This document shows, piece after piece, positions 4,744 to 6,832 of a stretch of 6,832 nt of DNA. The stretch is from Candidatus Methanogasteraceae archaeon UBA261 (GTDB lineage Archaea; Halobacteriota; Methanosarcinia; Methanosarcinales; Methanogasteraceae): NCBI GenBank assembly GCA_002506015.1, contig DAWR01000191.1:5517-12348 (forward strand), written 5' to 3'. A model generated the notes under the pieces. The model saw only the letters and a program-made list of their open reading frames with translations, ran no database searches and was not told the DNA's origin. Made by a program: the position numbers and the translations under genes. Each line of letters opens with the position of its first letter. Position 1 is the first letter of the stretch.

Positions 4744-5769
4744 GTACCGGGTCGGGGACTTCGGACTGCCCTCAAACTGGTAATACACCTCACTTGCAAT
4801 TTCGTGCGTCCCGACCTGACCACCCATGAGGTGCACCTCGATTGATCGCACATTGTCCCCGGGTTCGATGGTCTGGGTGCAGGTGTAGATCCCTGATCCG
4901 GCTTTCGCAAATGAACTGCTGGTGACCGAGACACCGGATGGTGGCTTTAAGATCAACTGGACGGTCATCGGTGGGTTTCCGATCGGGTTTGCGGCAGATA
5001 GTGTGAAGATCGCATCCTCGCCTTTCTTGATTGCGGTTCTCGTGGTTCCGAAATAGACGCTTGCTCCGGTTCGCTCGACGGTTATGTAGACATCTTCGAA
5101 GCACGAGTTTGATTTTGAATCGGTTGCCTCGACTTTGATTGTGTGCGTTCCGATGGGGCGGGAGTTTGTTGTTACGGTGTACGTTCCTGCCTGGTTCTGT
5201 GATTCAAGAAGCGCCCCGTCGAGCAGTAATTTTATTGAGGCGACTCCACCGGGATCGTTTGCGCCGTAGGTTATCTCTACTTTTTCGCCCTCTTCAAGGA
5301 GTCCGTTGTTGTTCTGGTCGATTGTAACTGGCTTATCGATGCGTATCGCGGGTGGTGAGACGTCCGCGGGGACAAGGTGTGCGGTTATCGATTCTGTAAC
5401 CCCGGATGTGACGTGTACTGAGGTTAGCCACTCCTCGTAGCCATATTTTTCTAGTTTGAGCGCGTGTGCGCCGGAGGGGACGTCTGAAATTGTTGTTGGG
5501 GTTGTGCCTTTGTATGCGCCGTCGAGATAGATGTCTGCGCCAGAGGGGGCAGAAGAAATAGAAATTGAACCAGTCTCTTGGGTTAATGTTGCATATAGTG
5601 ATTCCGTAGCTCCTGCTAAAACATATGCCGTTGTTGTGTAATCCACATATCCGGATTTTGTTAATTTTATCGTGTGTGAGCCGGGCGAAACGTCCAAAAT
5701 CGTTGCCGGAGCTGTGCCTGCATATACACCATCGAGATAAATGTATGCGCCGGATGGGTCAGATTGCAC
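4729..5769 (-). CDS. PEGA-domain and Ig-like central part of the surface protein
   Basis: This is the largest open stretch of the broken surface gene (346 codons from a GTG at 5769, which is probably not a true start because the frame is open further upstream to about 5866 with coding similarity). Two PEGA domains are clear: residues 1-62 (SDPSGAYIYLDGVYAG ... GY) and 67-132 (SSAPSGADIYLDGAYKG ... KYGYEEW). Residues 137-232 form an Ig/cadherin-like region with an EF-hand-like loop DQNNNGLLEEGE (151-162; ligands D151, N153, N155, E162). Residues 236-335 form another beta domain (ASVYFGTTRTAIKKGEDAIF, then MTVQLILKPPSGVSV). The TGA at 4729 truncates it before the linker and membrane anchor found in another frame. 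No enzyme active site is visible; adhesion or surface structure is likely. Confidence 0.75.
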   Translation of the reverse strand: MQSDPSGAYIYLDGVYAGTAPATILDVSPGSHTIKLTKSGYVDYTTTAYVLAGATESLYATLTQETGSISISSAPSGADIYLDGAYKGTTPTTISDVPSGAHALKLEKYGYEEWLTSVHVTSGVTESITAHLVPADVSPPAIRIDKPVTIDQNNNGLLEEGEKVEITYGANDPGGVASIKLLLDGALLESQNQAGTYTVTTNSRPIGTHTIKVEATDSKSNSCFEDVYITVERTGASVYFGTTRTAIKKGEDAIFTLSAANPIGNPPMTVQLILKPPSGVSVTSSSFAKAGSGIYTCTQTIEPGDNVRSIEVHLMGGQVGTHEIASEVYYQFEGSPKSPTRYETLH

Positions 5770-5956
5770 ATAAATACAGCCGGATGGCGTTGGCGTTAGT
5801 ATGGGGTCACCTCCGACCTTTATGATCCAGAAATCATCAACATATATCCTGCAAGGATATATCCACCATCAGAAGTTTGTTGAACAGACAATGCACGATC
5901 ATAACAAGTTCCCCCATAGGTCGCATCCCACACTTTGTTTCCATTAGAATCAGTTT

Positions 5957-6163
5957 TCACAAGCCAAGAATCGCTTTGCCAGAACCGTACGAATACGTAT
6001 CTCCTGCAACGATGTAGCCGCCGTCAGATGTTTGCTGGACAGACCATGCGCAATCGCTATCAATTCCTCCAAAGGTCTTGTTCCACACCTCTTCAGGAGC
6101 CGTTTCAGCATATATCACATTCGTGAGTGCAAGCAATACTATGATTCCGATAATTCGTTTCAT
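5957..6163 (-). CDS. N-terminal fragment: signal peptide and first propeller repeat
   Basis: A 68-codon ORF. Residues 1-19 form a signal peptide with a Lys/Arg start, an Ile/Leu core and a VIYA cleavage site. The mature part begins ETAPEEVWNKTFGG and continues SVQQTSDGGYIVAGDTYSYG, a motif common in archaeal secreted repeat proteins. The last residues (KAILGL) are out of frame with the family. Shifting by one base at about 5973 continues as DSWLVKTDSNGNK. The ATG has AGAGGA 5 nt upstream (6169-6174), so the start is well supported. It is the 5' end of the gene described at 4586-6163. Confidence 0.65.
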   Translation of the reverse strand: MKRIIGIIVLLALTNVIYAETAPEEVWNKTFGGIDSDCAWSVQQTSDGGYIVAGDTYSYGSGKAILGL

Positions 6164-6168
6164 GGTCG

Positions 6169-6174
6169 TCCTCT
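6169..6174 (-). promoter_or_regulatory. Ribosome binding site of the surface-protein gene
   Basis: AGAGGA lies 5 nt upstream of the ATG at 6163 and supports that start. Confidence 0.55.
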
Positions 6175-6206
6175 TATAATAGGCAAATTGATGGATAATG
6201 GTGGAA

Positions 6207-6220
6207 TAATATTAATATTA
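6207..6220 (-). promoter_or_regulatory. AT-rich perfect palindrome, possible TATA box or operator
   Basis: TAATATTAATATTA is its own reverse complement and lies between the HEAT gene stop and the surface-protein start, 44-57 nt upstream of the ATG. The position fits an archaeal TATA element or a repressor site. Nothing shows which, and AT-rich intergenic DNA yields such sequences by chance. Confidence 0.35.
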
Positions 6221-6226
6221 CTATCT

Positions 6227-6832
6227 TCATTCAATGTTGTCACCACCGCGACGAATCCTAAACTGTATCTGTTCGATTGCTTCTTCTAAAATATCACTGC
6301 AATCATGCTCCATGGTTTCAAGTTGTTTTAAAGCCTTTTCACCACCAACTTTCCCCAATGCTTCAACAACATCACAAAGGTCATCGCCATCAAAGTCTTT
6401 CAGTGCTTTAATAAGTGCTCTTTCTATATCTTCATCTCTAATTTTTTCTCCAATTTCTCCTATCGACTTAGCGACCACCCGCCGTGTTTGAGGAGGGGTT
6501 GTAGGATTACTCAATATGTCAATCAGTTTCTTTACACACTCTGGATCACATATTTTTACTATCGCCGATGTACTCCACTTGGGATCTACCTTATTTTCTT
6601 GCAGGCATTTCAACAAAGGGTCAACTGCTCGCTTATCACCTATAATCCCTAACGCGGCGGCAGCACGATCACGGACCACATCGGATGGATCCTCCTTTAA
6701 GCAATCTATTAACTGGCATGTAACTTTGTCATCGCCTATTTTTCCAAGTTTTTCAATGAGTTCCTTTCTTATCGCCGGATCAGAAAAAATTGTTAATCCA
6801 TTTGCAAGAAATTCGTATCCCCTCCAAATCAG
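6227..6832 (-). CDS. HEAT-repeat protein, 5' end outside the window
   Basis: An open frame of 201 codons from the right edge to TGA at 6227. The GTG at 6679 is not the start, because the frame and the repeat pattern continue upstream (ANGLTIFSDPAIRKELIEKL, then GKIGDD). Repeats of about 31-35 residues carry the HEAT/PBS-lyase pattern: LGKIGDDKV..LIDCLKED, RAAAALGIIGDKRAVDPL, AKSIGEIGEKIRDEDIERAL and VEALGKVGGEKALKQLETM. Such alpha-solenoids are scaffolds for protein-protein contacts and occur in phycobilin-lyase-related proteins; the full domain content is unknown. No signal peptide can be judged because the N-terminus is missing. A 63-bp gap with an AT-rich palindrome separates it from the surface-protein gene, so the two may be separate transcripts. 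Confidence 0.88.
   Translation of the reverse strand: MIWRGYEFLANGLTIFSDPAIRKELIEKLGKIGDDKVTCQLIDCLKEDPSDVVRDRAAAALGIIGDKRAVDPLLKCLQENKVDPKWSTSAIVKICDPECVKKLIDILSNPTTPPQTRRVVAKSIGEIGEKIRDEDIERALIKALKDFDGDDLCDVVEALGKVGGEKALKQLETMEHDCSDILEEAIEQIQFRIRRGGDNIE

Larger units (their letters stand above)
4586..6163 (-). pseudogene. Secreted propeller-PEGA-PGF-CTERM surface protein, three frameshifts
   Basis: This is one gene reconstructed over four reading segments. Segment 1 (from 6163) has a signal peptide (MKRIIGIIVLLALTNVIYA) and a propeller-type repeat (WNKTFGG ... SVQQTSDGGYIVAG). After a shift near 5970-5976, segment 2 gives DSWLVKTDSNGNKVWDATYG and a second SVQQTSDGGYILAG. After a shift near 5841-5846, segment 3 gives VDDFWIIKVGG, a TPTP linker, two PEGA domains and two beta domains. 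After a shift at 4735-4743, segment 4 gives a TPTP linker and a PGF-CTERM tail, ending at TAG 4586-4588. Such proteins are exported and anchored at the archaeal surface through archaeosortase processing. Only about two propeller repeats are left where the family usually has many. The shifts may be decay or sequence errors. Confidence 0.7.

Noticed and set aside
4674..5104. Alternate minus-strand frames of 86 and 104 codons within the PEGA gene
   Set aside because: They overlap well-supported PEGA/beta-domain coding sequence and are Arg-rich, low-complexity shadow frames.
1..6832. rRNA, tRNA and riboswitch genes
   Set aside because: No cloverleaf, rRNA-like or known riboswitch pattern was recognised on either strand by eye.

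Overview
The window looks archaeal, probably a methanogen- or ANME-type euryarchaeote of the Methanosarcinia/Methanophagales kind. This is inferred from domain content only: a PGF-CTERM (archaeosortase) tail, PEGA and LamG surface domains, 'SVQQTSDGGYI' propeller repeats, archaeal-type AAA+ ATPases in tandem, and GGAGGTGA ribosome binding sites. Every supportable gene is on the minus strand, so the biological order runs from 6832 down to 1. No gene on the plus strand is convincing.

6832-6227: the C-terminal 201 codons of a HEAT-repeat protein whose start is outside the window. 6163-4586: one large secreted surface-protein gene (signal peptide, shortened propeller repeats, two PEGA domains, an Ig-like region with an EF-hand-like loop, a second beta domain, a Pro/Thr linker and a PGF-CTERM anchor). 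It is broken by three frameshifts, and its C-terminal anchor lies in a different frame from the main ORF. 4593-4181: a small protein with a winged-helix-like C-terminus. It starts inside the stop of the surface-protein gene and carries one frameshift in an A4 run.

4056-1 and beyond: a tandem array of four two-gene modules. Each module is a short signal-peptide ORF followed by an archaeal AAA+ ATPase of about 350 residues. The order is mini-ORF (4056-3922), ATPase (3925-2858), mini-ORF (2865-2731), ATPase (2734-1694), mini-ORF (1694-1566), ATPase (1569-496), LamG remnant (503-264), ATPase (253-1, cut by the window edge). Most junctions overlap by 1, 4 or 8 nt. In three modules the ribosome binding site of the mini-ORF is written inside the last codons of the preceding ATPase, so the array reads as one translationally coupled operon.

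The mini-ORFs appear to be beheaded N-termini of a secreted LamG protein. Three break off at the same point (GLVA); the fourth keeps the LamG start (HFDEGSG...DSSGNG) and then meets a TAG where a Trp codon would be expected. The ATPases share nearly identical cores (161 identical nt between two copies) but have divergent C-termini, which suggests gene conversion of the motor with diversification of the tail. Whether the four frameshifts at 4435-5976 are real decay or sequencing/assembly errors cannot be decided here. All four have the same net sense (minus one base), which favours errors. The function of the ATPase array is unknown.
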